NCBI GenBank assembly: GCA_035649175.1 | Contig: DASRKB010000123.1 | Coordinates: 1 to 63,449 of the forward strand | Source: SCGC-AG-212-J23 sp035649175 | GTDB lineage: Bacteria > Pseudomonadota > Gammaproteobacteria > Burkholderiales > SG8-39 | Direction: 5' to 3' | DNA length: 63,449 nucleotides | Shown: positions 1 through 7,193 of the stretch, piece by piece | Numbering within the stretch: the first letter of the stretch is position 1 | How the letters are laid out: every line of letters begins with the position of its first letter | The notes under the pieces: generated by a model | Seen by the model: only the letters and a program-made list of their open reading frames with translations | Databases searched by the model: none | Told to the model about the DNA's origin: nothing | Program-made: the position numbers and the translations under genes

Positions 1-975
1 GGGCGCCTCGCGAGCGCCGCGGAAGTCGCGCATGCAAGCCTGCTCGCCTCGCGCCATTCGCACGATGTAGTGGCGCTCGCGCTCGCGGGCTCGACCGCGC
101 AGTCCTACTTCGCGCTGCGCTCGCTCGACGCGCAGCTCGCGGTGCTCGACAAGACCCTCGCGCTGCGCCGCGAGTCGCTTGCCATCGCGCGCGTGCGCGC
201 CGACGCGGGTCTCGCCTCGCAGCTCGACGTGTACCAGGCCGAGGGCGCGCTCGCCGACGCGCAGGCGCAGCGCCGGGAGATCGCCCGGCAGCGCTCGCTC
301 GCCGAGCGGCTGCTCGCCCAGCTCGCCGGCCGGCTGGACCTCAAGCTCGTCCCGGCGGATCTCTTCGCGCTGCCGCTTCCGCCCCTGCCGCCCGCCGGCC
401 TGCCCTCGGCGCTGCTCGCCCGGCGCCCGGACATCCAGTCCGCCGAGGCAGCCCTCATCGCCGCCAACGCGCAAATCGGTGTGGCGCGCGCCGCGCTCTT
501 CCCCACGATCTCGCTCACCGCCTCAGTCGGCGCGCAGAGCGCGGAGCTCGCGCGGCTCGTCGAGAGCGGAGCGGGCGTATGGTCGCTCGGGCTGAGCGCA
601 CTCTGGCCGATCTTCGATGGAGGCCGGCGCGAGGCGCGCGTCGAGCAGACGGAGGCGCGCCGCGCCCAGGCGCTCGCCGGCTACCAGCGCTCGGTCGAGA
701 CGGCGTTCCGCGAGGTATCCGACGCGCTCGCGAGCGTCGCCGCGGCCTCGGCGGCGGAGGCGGACCTCGCCGCGCGGGTCGACGCGGCGCACGCTGCCCT
801 GGGGCTCTCCGACGAGCGCTATCGCGCCGGCTACTCTCCCTACCTCGAGGTGCTCGACGCGCAGCGGACCGCAAACGAGGCAGAGCTCGCCTTCGTGCGC
901 AACCGCCAGGCGCGGCTCGCCTTCAGCGTCGACCTGATGAAAGCCCTCGGCGGCGGCTGGGCGCCGTCGCCCTAG
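1..975 (+). CDS. RND efflux outer-membrane channel (NodT/OprM family), 5' part cut by window edge
   Basis: This is the outer-membrane exit duct of a tripartite RND pump: a TolC-like trimer that carries drugs or metals across the periplasm. The frame is open from base 1 and the homologous sequence continues before the GTG at 70, so I treat the gene as truncated by the window rather than starting at 70. The visible part is the second half of the protein, with long Ala/Leu/Arg-rich helices and family phrases such as LARRPDIQSAEAALIAANA and ALFPTISL; the periodic coiled helices are typical of the OEP fold. The lipoprotein signal would lie upstream and is not visible. The last 4 bases overlap the convergent lipoprotein gene. 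The substrate cannot be told from this fragment. Confidence 0.9.
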   Translation, partial: GRLASAAEVAHASLLASRHSHDVVALALAGSTAQSYFALRSLDAQLAVLDKTLALRRESLAIARVRADAGLASQLDVYQAEGALADAQAQRREIARQRSLAERLLAQLAGRLDLKLVPADLFALPLPPLPPAGLPSALLARRPDIQSAEAALIAANAQIGVARAALFPTISLTASVGAQSAELARLVESGAGVWSLGLSALWPIFDGGRREARVEQTEARRAQALAGYQRSVETAFREVSDALASVAAASAAEADLAARVDAAHAALGLSDERYRAGYSPYLEVLDAQRTANEAELAFVRNRQARLAFSVDLMKALGGGWAPSP

Positions 976-1538
976 AACAACGTCCCGAAGAGGAAGTCGC
1001 CCACCGACTGCACCGGGCCGAGAGGGGTGCGCGTCTCCGCCTGCTCGAGGATCGAGGGCTGCCCGCCGGTGAGCTTGTAGATCACCACGCCGTCCTTCAC
1101 CAGGATGAGGCCGTTGAATTTCCAGCCCGCCGTGTGCGTCTCGCGCCGGAAGCCGAGGAAGTCCAGCCAGAAGCTGCCGTTGCGGTGCTTGCGCAGCGAC
1201 TTCTGCGTGACCTCGTAGCCCCAGCAGCCGATCTTCGCCGACACGCATTCGCGCACGCCCTGGTCGAGATCGGATACCCCGACCGACTGGTTGAGGAGAA
1301 AGCGCCGCAGCACGTCCGAGTAGTTGAGGATGGCGATGTTCGGATTGACCCCCGGATCGAGGTTCAGCGCGGGAAGCTCAGCGAGCGTCGTTTTCCCCGG
1401 CCTGATGCGGTCGAATGCCTCTTGCGCCTCGTGGTAGCTCTTCCATGGGCTTGCGGTCGCTTCCTCGGAGCGCGGCAGCATCGATGAGCAGCCGCAGACG
1501 AAGCACAGGAGCAGGGAACCTGTCACCCGAAGCATCAT
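972..1538 (-). CDS. predicted lipoprotein of unknown function
   Basis: A 188-residue protein with an N-terminal signal ending in a lipobox (LLLCFVCGC then SS), so it should be lipidated and held in the cell envelope. I chose the ATG at 1538 because it leaves a short signal peptide; the GTG at 1574 would put a non-hydrophobic stretch in front, and no clear ribosome site helps decide. The rest is soluble, with a short Trp/Phe-containing segment (SFWLDFLGF) and a C-terminal VGDFLFGTLF. I do not recognise a family. It converges on and overlaps the efflux channel gene by 4 bases, so the two are not co-transcribed. Confidence 0.65.
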   Translation of the reverse strand: MMLRVTGSLLLCFVCGCSSMLPRSEEATASPWKSYHEAQEAFDRIRPGKTTLAELPALNLDPGVNPNIAILNYSDVLRRFLLNQSVGVSDLDQGVRECVSAKIGCWGYEVTQKSLRKHRNGSFWLDFLGFRRETHTAGWKFNGLILVKDGVVIYKLTGGQPSILEQAETRTPLGPVQSVGDFLFGTLF

Positions 1539-1697
1539 GGACGCCACTATGTGCGCTGTGGGCGACAACCGCACTGCGAGCCGCCGCCTGCACGCTAGTC
1601 CGACCGGGCGTCAGGCGCAGTCTGTAGCGCGCTGTCGACGGCGCTTTGCGGGCTCCAGTGACAGCGCGCAGCGCCGAAAAGGCGTACGGTTCGCGCC

Positions 1698-2072
1698 ATG
1701 GCGTACAGGGACCTCGACGACGCGCGCCGCCACCATGCGGCGCTGAAGATCCTCATCCTGCGTCACACCAGTGGTCAGGCGGATCTGCGCGCTGTGACGC
1801 AGCTCGTCGAACTCGCCCGAGGCGCGGAGGACGCGGTGAACGACGGCTATTGCCGGGAGAAGATGCGCCTGGTCGCCGAGTACGGCGCGGAGCTGCTCGC
1901 GCACGCCGAGCACGCGCGCTGGCAGCGTCCGTCCATCTCGGGCGAGCAGTTCCTCAAGCAGCAGGTGCTGAACGCGCTCGAGCTTTTCCAGAGCCGCCTC
2001 TACAGCATCGAGGCGATGCGCCGGGCGAGCGCCCGGCATTCACTCGCCGGCTTCCAGTTTTCGCCGAGATAG
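1698..2072 (+). CDS. hypothetical protein, 124 residues
   Basis: A helical, charged protein with no signal peptide or membrane segment, starting at an ATG (MAYRDL). It carries many Glu/Arg/Leu helices and a single Cys near residue 51. I do not recognise a family. The stop is followed after 2 bases by the ATG of a very basic small protein, so the two are probably co-transcribed and translationally coupled. This spacing, and the absence of any better frame in the region, is the main support that it is real. Confidence 0.55.
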   Translation: MAYRDLDDARRHHAALKILILRHTSGQADLRAVTQLVELARGAEDAVNDGYCREKMRLVAEYGAELLAHAEHARWQRPSISGEQFLKQQVLNALELFQSRLYSIEAMRRASARHSLAGFQFSPR

Positions 2073-2074
2073 CC

Positions 2075-2218
2075 ATGGCCGGGAAATCGATCAAGAACAA
2101 GCGTAAGTACAAGGCCCTCAAGCGCAAGGGCATGTCCAAGAGCCGCGCGGCGCGCATCGCGAACGCGGGAAAGTCCGCCAGCAGGAAAGGCGGCCGCAAG
2201 GGCGGCAAGAAAAAGTAA
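2075..2218 (+). CDS. small highly basic protein, 47 residues
   Basis: MAGKSIKNKRKYKALKRKG followed by a Ser/Arg/Ala helix and a GGRKGGKKK tail. About half of the residues are Lys, Arg or Gly. No signal or membrane segment is present; the composition suggests nucleic-acid or ribosome binding, which is inference only. Small proteins with this MAGKSIKNK-type start are, to my knowledge, scattered through proteobacterial genomes without a known function. It starts 2 bases after the preceding hypothetical gene, so they probably form a two-gene unit. No terminator in this orientation is visible after it. Confidence 0.65.
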   Translation: MAGKSIKNKRKYKALKRKGMSKSRAARIANAGKSASRKGGRKGGKKK

Positions 2219-2424
2219 GGCTGCACGCTCTGACGTTGCGCCGTCGGAGCGCTTCGGGGTCATGTTCGATTGGTGCTGAGGAACCGACGCTCGGACAATG
2301 GTGTTGTCCATTCCGAAGTTCGCTATGCGCCGAGCGGTGCCGTCTTGGGACTGGCGGCGCGCAAATCGATGAGTCCGACTGTGCTTGCGAGGGCGGTTCT
2401 CGCCGCGCTGGCCAGCTTTGGATC
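2219..2424. other. intergenic stretch, nothing identified
   Basis: Between the basic small gene and a minus-strand terminator. Short open frames here have unconvincing composition and no ribosome site. I see no RNA gene or repeat. Confidence 0.5.
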
Positions 2425-2459
2425 AAAAAAAAAGCCCGGTCGGTTGATCGGGACCGGGC
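2425..2459 (-). terminator. rho-independent terminator for the 37-residue membrane peptide gene
   Basis: A perfect 8-bp stem (GCCCGGTC / GACCGGGC) with a 10-base loop, followed on the minus strand by nine T. It lies about 70 bases past the stop of the small minus-strand gene at 2532-2645, supporting transcription of that gene. Confidence 0.85.
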
Positions 2460-2531
2460 ATGTGACCAGCGAAGCCTGGAGGAGGAGTGACTCGCTGGGT
2501 GCTGAATCTTGAGAACGCTTACCCCGACTCG

Positions 2532-2645
2532 CTATGAGATTGCGGCAATCGCTTTGGTCGCCATCGTCGCGGCCGCCAGGCTCACCAGGAAGACCGTCGG
2601 GATCATCAGCGCTATGAACTGAAGGTATTCTCTGATTCGTTCCAT
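2532..2645 (-). CDS. 37-residue single-pass membrane peptide
   Basis: The peptide starts MERIREYLQFIALMIP and continues as a hydrophobic helix to residue 37 (ending AIAAIS), so it is a charged start plus one membrane segment. Support that it is translated: a full AGGAGG ribosome site (2651-2656) with a 5-base spacer to the ATG, and a strong terminator about 70 bases past the stop. I know no family. It could be a small inner-membrane regulator, a type I toxin-like peptide or an accessory subunit; nothing here decides. No antisense RNA or antitoxin gene is evident. Confidence 0.7.
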   Translation of the reverse strand: MERIREYLQFIALMIPTVFLVSLAAATMATKAIAAIS

Positions 2646-2951
2646 CGCATCCTCCTAGTCTCGACGCCAAGGTAGCCCGAAACGCGTCGCGAGGCTGCGC
2701 CGTACGGCAAGATCGCGGTGTGCGAAATTCACCTCAGGGGCCGAAGGTGGAGGACTATCGGCTTCGGGGTGAGACTAGACTAGGTCGCATGGTCGCTGCC
2801 GAGGAAGGGTTCGGAGCGACTTATAACACTCGAGGGCCTCGACCTAACGGTGCCTTGGAAGGTCGCGGCTTAGGCCCCCCTGGATCTCCCCGGCTCGGTT
2901 CCCCAAGGCCCTAGCGCGGTCAGCGCGGGCGCGCTCGGGGTGCGGGCGCCC
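2646..2951. other. intergenic stretch, nothing identified beyond the ribosome site
   Basis: Apart from the AGGAGG at 2651-2656, I see no gene, repeat or clear promoter hexamers here. One plus-strand frame at about 2720-2914 has low-complexity Gly/Pro/Arg composition and is not credible. Confidence 0.5.
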
Positions 2952-2977
2952 AAAAAAAGGGAGGCAGCCCGCCTCCC
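2952..2977 (-). terminator. rho-independent terminator for the 57-residue secreted protein gene
   Basis: Seven-base-pair stem GGGAGGC / GCCTCCC with a 5-base loop; on the minus strand it is followed by seven T. It sits about 20 bases past the stop codon of the gene at 2996-3169. Confidence 0.85.
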
Positions 2978-2995
2978 CTTCTCGTAGCAGTTTGA

Positions 2996-3169
2996 TTACT
3001 TCTTCGGCGCCGGGCACTTCACGTCTTTGCCATCCACCTTGACCATGTCGCCGGCCTTCTTGCCCTTGCAGGCGGCGGCAACCTTATCTGCGCTTTGCGC
3101 GTAAGCGACCGGGGAAACGGTTGCCACTGCGAAGGCGGCGGCGAAAACAGCACTAATTAGCTTGCCCAT
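2996..3169 (-). CDS. small secreted/periplasmic protein, 57 residues
   Basis: A typical Sec signal peptide (MGKLISAVFAAAFAVATVSP, cleavage likely after AYA) leaves a mature part of about 32 residues with two cysteines (AACKG near the start, DVKCPAPKK at the end) and many lysines. The two Cys may form a disulfide in the periplasm. I chose the ATG at 3169 because it opens the signal peptide and has AGGAG 7 bases upstream; a longer reading to 3256 lacks both. A terminator follows directly and an inverted repeat lies 33 bases upstream of the start, so this is a single-gene unit. Function unknown; similar short Cys/Lys secreted proteins are common in Burkholderiales. Confidence 0.75.
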   Translation of the reverse strand: MGKLISAVFAAAFAVATVSPVAYAQSADKVAAACKGKKAGDMVKVDGKDVKCPAPKK

Positions 3170-3201
3170 GCTTAGTCTCCTGGTTGGGTGTTTCAGTAAA
3201 C

Positions 3202-3217
3202 GACCGAACACTCGGTC
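3202..3217. promoter_or_regulatory. candidate operator: GACCGA-N4-TCGGTC palindrome
   Basis: A perfect 6-bp inverted repeat with a 4-base centre, 33-48 bases upstream of the start of the secreted-protein gene. On the minus strand it contains TTGACC, which could double as a -35 hexamer, although no convincing -10 at normal spacing follows. The GACCGA...TCGGTC form resembles operators of TetR-type regulators. A second palindrome (TTGAC-N6-GTCAA) lies near 3250-3265. Confidence 0.4.
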
Positions 3218-3537
3218 AACGCTCATAACGGCCGAGCAGGACGTATGGTTGACCAAAACGTCAAAAAAAGTCTAGCTTCACGCCTCCGATGCGGGCTGAA
3301 GGCCGGACCGGCGACTTTGAATTAATTTCCATCGGCGGCTCCGCTACCGATACTCCCAGGCCCTAGGCGGCTCAAACCGGTTCCCGGCGGCTACCCCCTT
3401 GGGTTCACAGCGGCAAGCCTCCCTCAGGTCGTGTAGGCCGGTCTCCGCCGGGGCCCAGAGCGGGCCCCCAGCTAGAACAGCCCCAAGCTGGGAGGTCGAG
3501 CCGCTGCGCCGGCCGCTCGTGCGTCTCGTACCGCTGT
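3218..3537. other. intergenic stretch; nothing firm
   Basis: Holds the second weak palindrome near 3250 and then G+C-rich sequence that leads into the recombinase relic. No intact gene, RNA gene or clear promoter seen. Confidence 0.45.
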
Positions 3538-3893
3538 CGGTGCCTGCTCTCTGGCCTCGGCGAGTGCTGGTCCTGCGGGCACAACGTCACCGTCGTCGGC
3601 GGCATGCCGTTGCGAGCGCACAAGCGGCCGATCCGGTACTACGGCTGCTCGACGTTCACGACCAAGGGGTCGAGCGTCTGCCCGAACGGCAAGTTCCTGC
3701 GGATGGAAGTCGGCGACGCGGCGGTGAAGTCATGCGGAAGATGTTGCTCACGCCCGCAGGGATGGATCGCATCGTGGACCTCGCCGCCGAGAAGCTCGAC
3801 GACGGGCGACGCGACCGGCCGGAGCAGCTCGCACGGCTGGAAGCCGATCAGGTTCGATAGCTCAACCGGCAGCTACGTCTTGACCGGAAAGAC
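3538..3893 (+). pseudogene. relic of a large serine recombinase (zinc-ribbon and coiled-coil part)
   Basis: Frame 1 (from about 3538) reads CLLSGLGECWSCGHNVTVV, then RYYGCSTFTTKGSSVCPNG and KFLRMEVGDAAV: the recombinase zinc beta-ribbon with its four Cys (CxxC ... C ... C). At about 3725 the homology moves to another frame, reading VMRKMLLTPAGMDRIVDLA then AEKLDDGRRDRPEQLARLEA, the Leu-rich coiled coil that follows the ribbon in large serine recombinases. It hits a stop at about 3858, with LNRQL continuing the same pattern after it. So there is at least one frameshift and one nonsense codon. The N-terminal catalytic Ser domain is absent. It sits beside tRNA-Leu and marks a decayed integrated element. 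Confidence 0.75.
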
Positions 3894-3922
3894 TAGAATT
3901 GGGGCGCTATATATGCCGAGTG

Positions 3923-4007
<85 letters not shown>

Positions 4008-4018
4008 GGGGAGGCGCG

Positions 4019-4024
4019 ATTCTA
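4019..4024 (-). promoter_or_regulatory. -10 box (TAGAAT) of the tRNA-Leu promoter
   Basis: On the minus strand TAGAAT lies 12 bases before the mature tRNA 5' end, a good match to the sigma-70 -10 consensus. No convincing -35 is seen at 16-18 bases. The complementary plus-strand bases ATTCTA are the first two apparent codons of rnr, so the two genes share these bases. Confidence 0.5.
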
Positions 4025-6160
4025 GCAAAGAAAAGAGGCTCGAAGACCGCGCTGCGCCGCAAGCTGCGCCCGGAGAAACCCTCGCGAGCACGCAATGAGT
4101 ACAGCACCGAGATCCTGAAGGCGCTCGAGCGCGCCGGCGCGCCGCTCACGCCGCGAGAGCTGGCGCAGCGCCTGCATATCCGCACGCGCGAACACCGCGA
4201 GTTCGAGGCCGGGCTCGCCGCACTCGAGCGCGCGGGCGAAGTGGTGCAGAATCGCGCGGGCGCGCTGCTCGTCTCGAAGCGCATCTCGCTCGTCGCCGGC
4301 CGCGTCGAGGGCCATCCGGACGGCCACGGCTTCCTCGTTCCGGACGAGGGTGGACCGCCGGTGTTCCTGCCGCCCGCCGAGATGCGCGGTGTCATGCACA
4401 AGGACCGTGCCGCGGTCCGCGTGAGCGGCCGCGACCACCGCGGCCGCCCGGTCGGCGCGCTGGTCGAGGTGCTCGAGCGCGGCAACCGACGCGTGGTCGG
4501 CCGGCTGCATTCCGAGCACGGCGTGCTTGTACTGGTTCCCGAGGACCGGCGCATCGCTCACGACATCCTCGTGCCGCCGGCCGAGTCGGGCAAGGCGAAG
4601 CCCGGCCAGATCGTCACCGTCGAGCTCGTCTCGCAGCCCGCCGCCCATGCGCAGCCTGTGGGGCGCGTCGCGGAAGTCCTGGGCCACCACGCCGACCCGG
4701 GCATGGAAATCGAGATCGCGCTGCGCAAGTTCGACCTGCCGCACGAGTTCTCGAAGCGCGCCATGGCCCAGGCCCGGGGCTTCCCGGACGAAGTCGAGGC
4801 GTCCCACATCGAGGGGCGGAAAGACCTCCGCGACCTGCCGCTCGTCACCATCGACGGCGAGACGGCCAAGGACTTCGACGACGCGGTCTACTGCAGGCGC
4901 GAACCGATAGGAGGAAAGCAGGGCTTCCGGCTTTGGGTCGCAATCGCGGATGTCAGCCACTACGTGCGCCACGGCGACCCGCTCGACCTTGACGCCCGCG
5001 AGCGCGGCACCTCGGTGTACTTCCCGCGGCGCGTGATCCCGATGCTGCCCGAGAAGCTCTCCAATGGACTGTGCTCGCTCAATCCGGAGGTGGAGCGCCT
5101 GTGCATGGCCTGCGAGATGGAGATCACGGGGACGGGCGAGGTCGCGCGCTATCAGTTCTATCCGGCCGTGATGCGCTCGCAAGCCAGACTCACCTATACG
5201 CAGGTGTGGAACGCGCTGCGGCATCATCCCTCGCGAGAGCTTTCCGACCTTTACGACCTTTTCAAGCTCCTTGCCCGGCAGCGCGCCCGCCGGGGCGCCA
5301 TCGACTTCGAGACGGTCGAGACGCGCATGATCTTCGATGCGCGCGGCAAGATCGAGAAGATCGTCCCCGAGGCGCGCAACGACGCCCACCGCATCATCGA
5401 GGAGTGCATGCTCGCCGCGAACGTGAGCGCCGGCGATTTCATCGCCTCGCGGGAGCATCCGGTGCTGTACCGGGTGCACGACGTACCGGCCGCCGACCGG
5501 GTGGCGGCGCTGCGCGACTTCCTCGCGGAGCTCGGGCTGCAGCTTCCCGGGGGCGAGGTGCCGGCGCCGAGCGACTACGCCGAGCTCCTCGAGCGCATCC
5601 GCGAGCGGCCGGACTTCGGGCTGCTGCAGACGATCCTGCTACGCTCGCTCAAGCAGGCGGTGTACTCGCCCGGCAACGTCGGGCACTTCGGCCTCGCCTT
5701 CGCGTCATACGTCCACTTCACCTCGCCCATCCGGCGCTACCCGGATCTGCTCGTCCACCGCGTCATCAAGGCCCTGCTTTCCCGAAAGAGATACAGCGAT
5801 CTCGATTGGGAAGCCCTCGGCCGGCACTGCTCGGAGACCGAGCGGCGTGCCGACGACGCGAGCCGCGACGTCGAGTCCTGGCTTAAGTGCTACTACATGC
5901 GCGACCACGTCGGCGAGACCTTCAGCGGCACCATCACCGGCGTGGTGCCCTTCGGCCTGTTCGTCACGCTCGACGAGTACTTCGTCGACGGCCTGGTGCA
6001 CATCTCCGAGCTCGGCCGCGACTACTTCCAGTTCGACCCCGCGCGCCACATGCTGCTCGGCGATCGCACCAAGAGGCGCTTCCGCCTCGCCGACCGGATG
6101 ACCGTTAAGCTCGTGCGCGTCGACGTCGACTCGCGCAAGATCGACCTCGTCCCGGCATGA
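4019..6160 (+). CDS. rnr: ribonuclease R (3'-5' exoribonuclease), apparent AUU start
   Basis: Degrades structured RNA processively from the 3' end in the cytoplasm (RNA turnover, rRNA quality control). In order: an N-terminal winged-helix region (NEYSTEILKALERAGAPLTP), two OB/cold-shock domains, and the RNB catalytic domain with the acidic motif DGETAKDFDDAV (Asp 285, 287, 288 counted from 4019). A C-terminal S1 domain (from about residue 630, GTITGVVPFGLFV) follows. The lysine-rich tail of E. coli RNase R is missing. No ATG, GTG or TTG occurs in frame between the stop at 3977 and a GTG at 4241. That GTG would remove the winged helix and give 639 residues. ATT at 4019 follows AGGGGAGG by 4 bases and gives 713 residues, close to family size. 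rlmB overlaps the stop by ATGA. Confidence 0.9.
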   Translation: MLAKKRGSKTALRRKLRPEKPSRARNEYSTEILKALERAGAPLTPRELAQRLHIRTREHREFEAGLAALERAGEVVQNRAGALLVSKRISLVAGRVEGHPDGHGFLVPDEGGPPVFLPPAEMRGVMHKDRAAVRVSGRDHRGRPVGALVEVLERGNRRVVGRLHSEHGVLVLVPEDRRIAHDILVPPAESGKAKPGQIVTVELVSQPAAHAQPVGRVAEVLGHHADPGMEIEIALRKFDLPHEFSKRAMAQARGFPDEVEASHIEGRKDLRDLPLVTIDGETAKDFDDAVYCRREPIGGKQGFRLWVAIADVSHYVRHGDPLDLDARERGTSVYFPRRVIPMLPEKLSNGLCSLNPEVERLCMACEMEITGTGEVARYQFYPAVMRSQARLTYTQVWNALRHHPSRELSDLYDLFKLLARQRARRGAIDFETVETRMIFDARGKIEKIVPEARNDAHRIIEECMLAANVSAGDFIASREHPVLYRVHDVPAADRVAALRDFLAELGLQLPGGEVPAPSDYAELLERIRERPDFGLLQTILLRSLKQAVYSPGNVGHFGLAFASYVHFTSPIRRYPDLLVHRVIKALLSRKRYSDLDWEALGRHCSETERRADDASRDVESWLKCYYMRDHVGETFSGTITGVVPFGLFVTLDEYFVDGLVHISELGRDYFQFDPARHMLLGDRTKRRFRLADRMTVKLVRVDVDSRKIDLVPA

Positions 6161-6894
6161 AAGAGCCCCGGGTCGTCTTTGGGTTCCATGCCGTGCTCTC
6201 GAGGCTGCGGGCCGATCCGAAATCGGTGGTGGAAGTCTTCGTCGACGAAACGCGCGGCGACGCGCGTATTCGCGACCTCGCCACGACGGCCGAGCGTGCC
6301 GGGGTGCGCGTGATGCGGGTGCCCACCAAACGCCTCGACGGTTTCTATGGCGGCGGTCGGCACCAGGGGGTCGTCGCGCGGGTCGAGATGAAGCGAGTTT
6401 CGGACACGCTGGACGATATCCTCGAAGGGGTGGAAAAGCCCTTGCTGCTGGTCCTGGACGGCATTACCGATCCGCATAACCTCGGCGCGTGCCTGCGAGT
6501 CGCGAACGGCGCGGGCGCGCACGCTGTGATCGCGCCGAAGGATCGCGCGGCGGGCATCACGCCCGCGGTGTCGAAGGTCGCGAGCGGCGCGGCGGAGTCG
6601 ACGCCCTACCTGATGGTGACCAACCTCGCCCGCACCATTGGCGAGCTGAAAGAGAGGAACATCTGGGTGGTGGGCGCAGACGAGCGCTCGGAGGAGAGCC
6701 TCTACGAGGCGAACCTGCCCGATTCCATTGCCTGGGTGCTCGGTGCCGAAGGCGAGGGCATGCGCCGCCTGACCCGCGAAAGCTGTGACCTGCTGGTACG
6801 CATCCCCATGGGCGGTGACGTCTCGAGCCTCAACGTCTCGGTCTCCGCCGGGATCTGCCTTTTCGAGTCGGTGCGGCGGCGAAAAACCGGTTAA
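6157..6894 (+). CDS. rlmB: 23S rRNA 2'-O-methyltransferase (Gm2251), RlmB/SpoU family
   Basis: Methylates the ribose of G2251 in the peptidyl-transferase P-loop of 23S rRNA using S-adenosylmethionine. At 245 residues it has the usual length. It has an N-terminal RNA-binding substrate domain (VVFGFHAVLSRL), then the three SPOUT knot motifs: DPHNLGACLR, WVLGAEGEGM and IPMGGDVSSLNVSVSAGI. The start ATG overlaps the rnr stop (ATGA), giving the classic rnr-rlmB operon with translational coupling. Nothing unusual is seen. Confidence 0.95.
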   Translation: MKEPRVVFGFHAVLSRLRADPKSVVEVFVDETRGDARIRDLATTAERAGVRVMRVPTKRLDGFYGGGRHQGVVARVEMKRVSDTLDDILEGVEKPLLLVLDGITDPHNLGACLRVANGAGAHAVIAPKDRAAGITPAVSKVASGAAESTPYLMVTNLARTIGELKERNIWVVGADERSEESLYEANLPDSIAWVLGAEGEGMRRLTRESCDLLVRIPMGGDVSSLNVSVSAGICLFESVRRRKTG

Positions 6895-6946
6895 GGGCAC
6901 TGCCTCGCGAAAGGAACGTCTGGATCGCCGGCGCGCGTCGCGATAA

Positions 6947-7177
6947 TCAGCCGAGCAGCTTGATGATGTCCTCGACCGCAGGCACCTTCCCGGTGATCCT
7001 AACCTGTCCGTCGACGGCGACTGCCGGGGTAAACATTACGCCGCGCTGGGCAATCGCTTTCATGTCGTAAAGATGCTCGACATCGGCAACCTTGCCGCTT
7101 TGCGCCAGTGCTTGCTGCACGCGACGTTCGGTTTCGCGACATTTGGCGCAGCCACTGCCGAGGATCTCGATTTTCAT
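6947..7177 (-). CDS. small thioredoxin-like redox protein (CAKC)
   Basis: A 76-residue thioredoxin-fold protein of the short (Thioredoxin_3) type: MKIEILGSGCAKCRETE with the redox pair CxxC at residues 10 and 13, a cis-Pro region MFTPAVAVDG, and a C-terminal PAVEDIIKLL helix. It is cytoplasmic; probably a dithiol reductant or metal relay. The start at 7177 has GGAG 8 bases upstream; an upstream ATG would add an unrelated leader. It lies 16 bases downstream of a YraQ/ArsP-type permease gene and is clearly co-transcribed. Such pairs are frequent, and the thioredoxin is thought to serve the permease (arsenic or other thiol-reactive substrate), which is inference here. Confidence 0.85.
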   Translation of the reverse strand: MKIEILGSGCAKCRETERRVQQALAQSGKVADVEHLYDMKAIAQRGVMFTPAVAVDGQVRITGKVPAVEDIIKLLG

Positions 7178-7193
7178 GATGCACTCCTTTCGA

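Noticed and set aside
2720..2914. Short plus-strand frame between small genes
   Set aside because: Low-complexity Gly/Pro/Arg sequence without ribosome site.
3538..3893. Intact small recombinase or zinc protein gene
   Set aside because: Homology changes frame at about 3725 and meets a stop; the catalytic domain is absent.
4022..5479. Long minus-strand frame opposite rnr
   Set aside because: His/Arg/Asp/Leu-rich composition typical of the antisense of a high-GC gene; no ribosome site or motifs.
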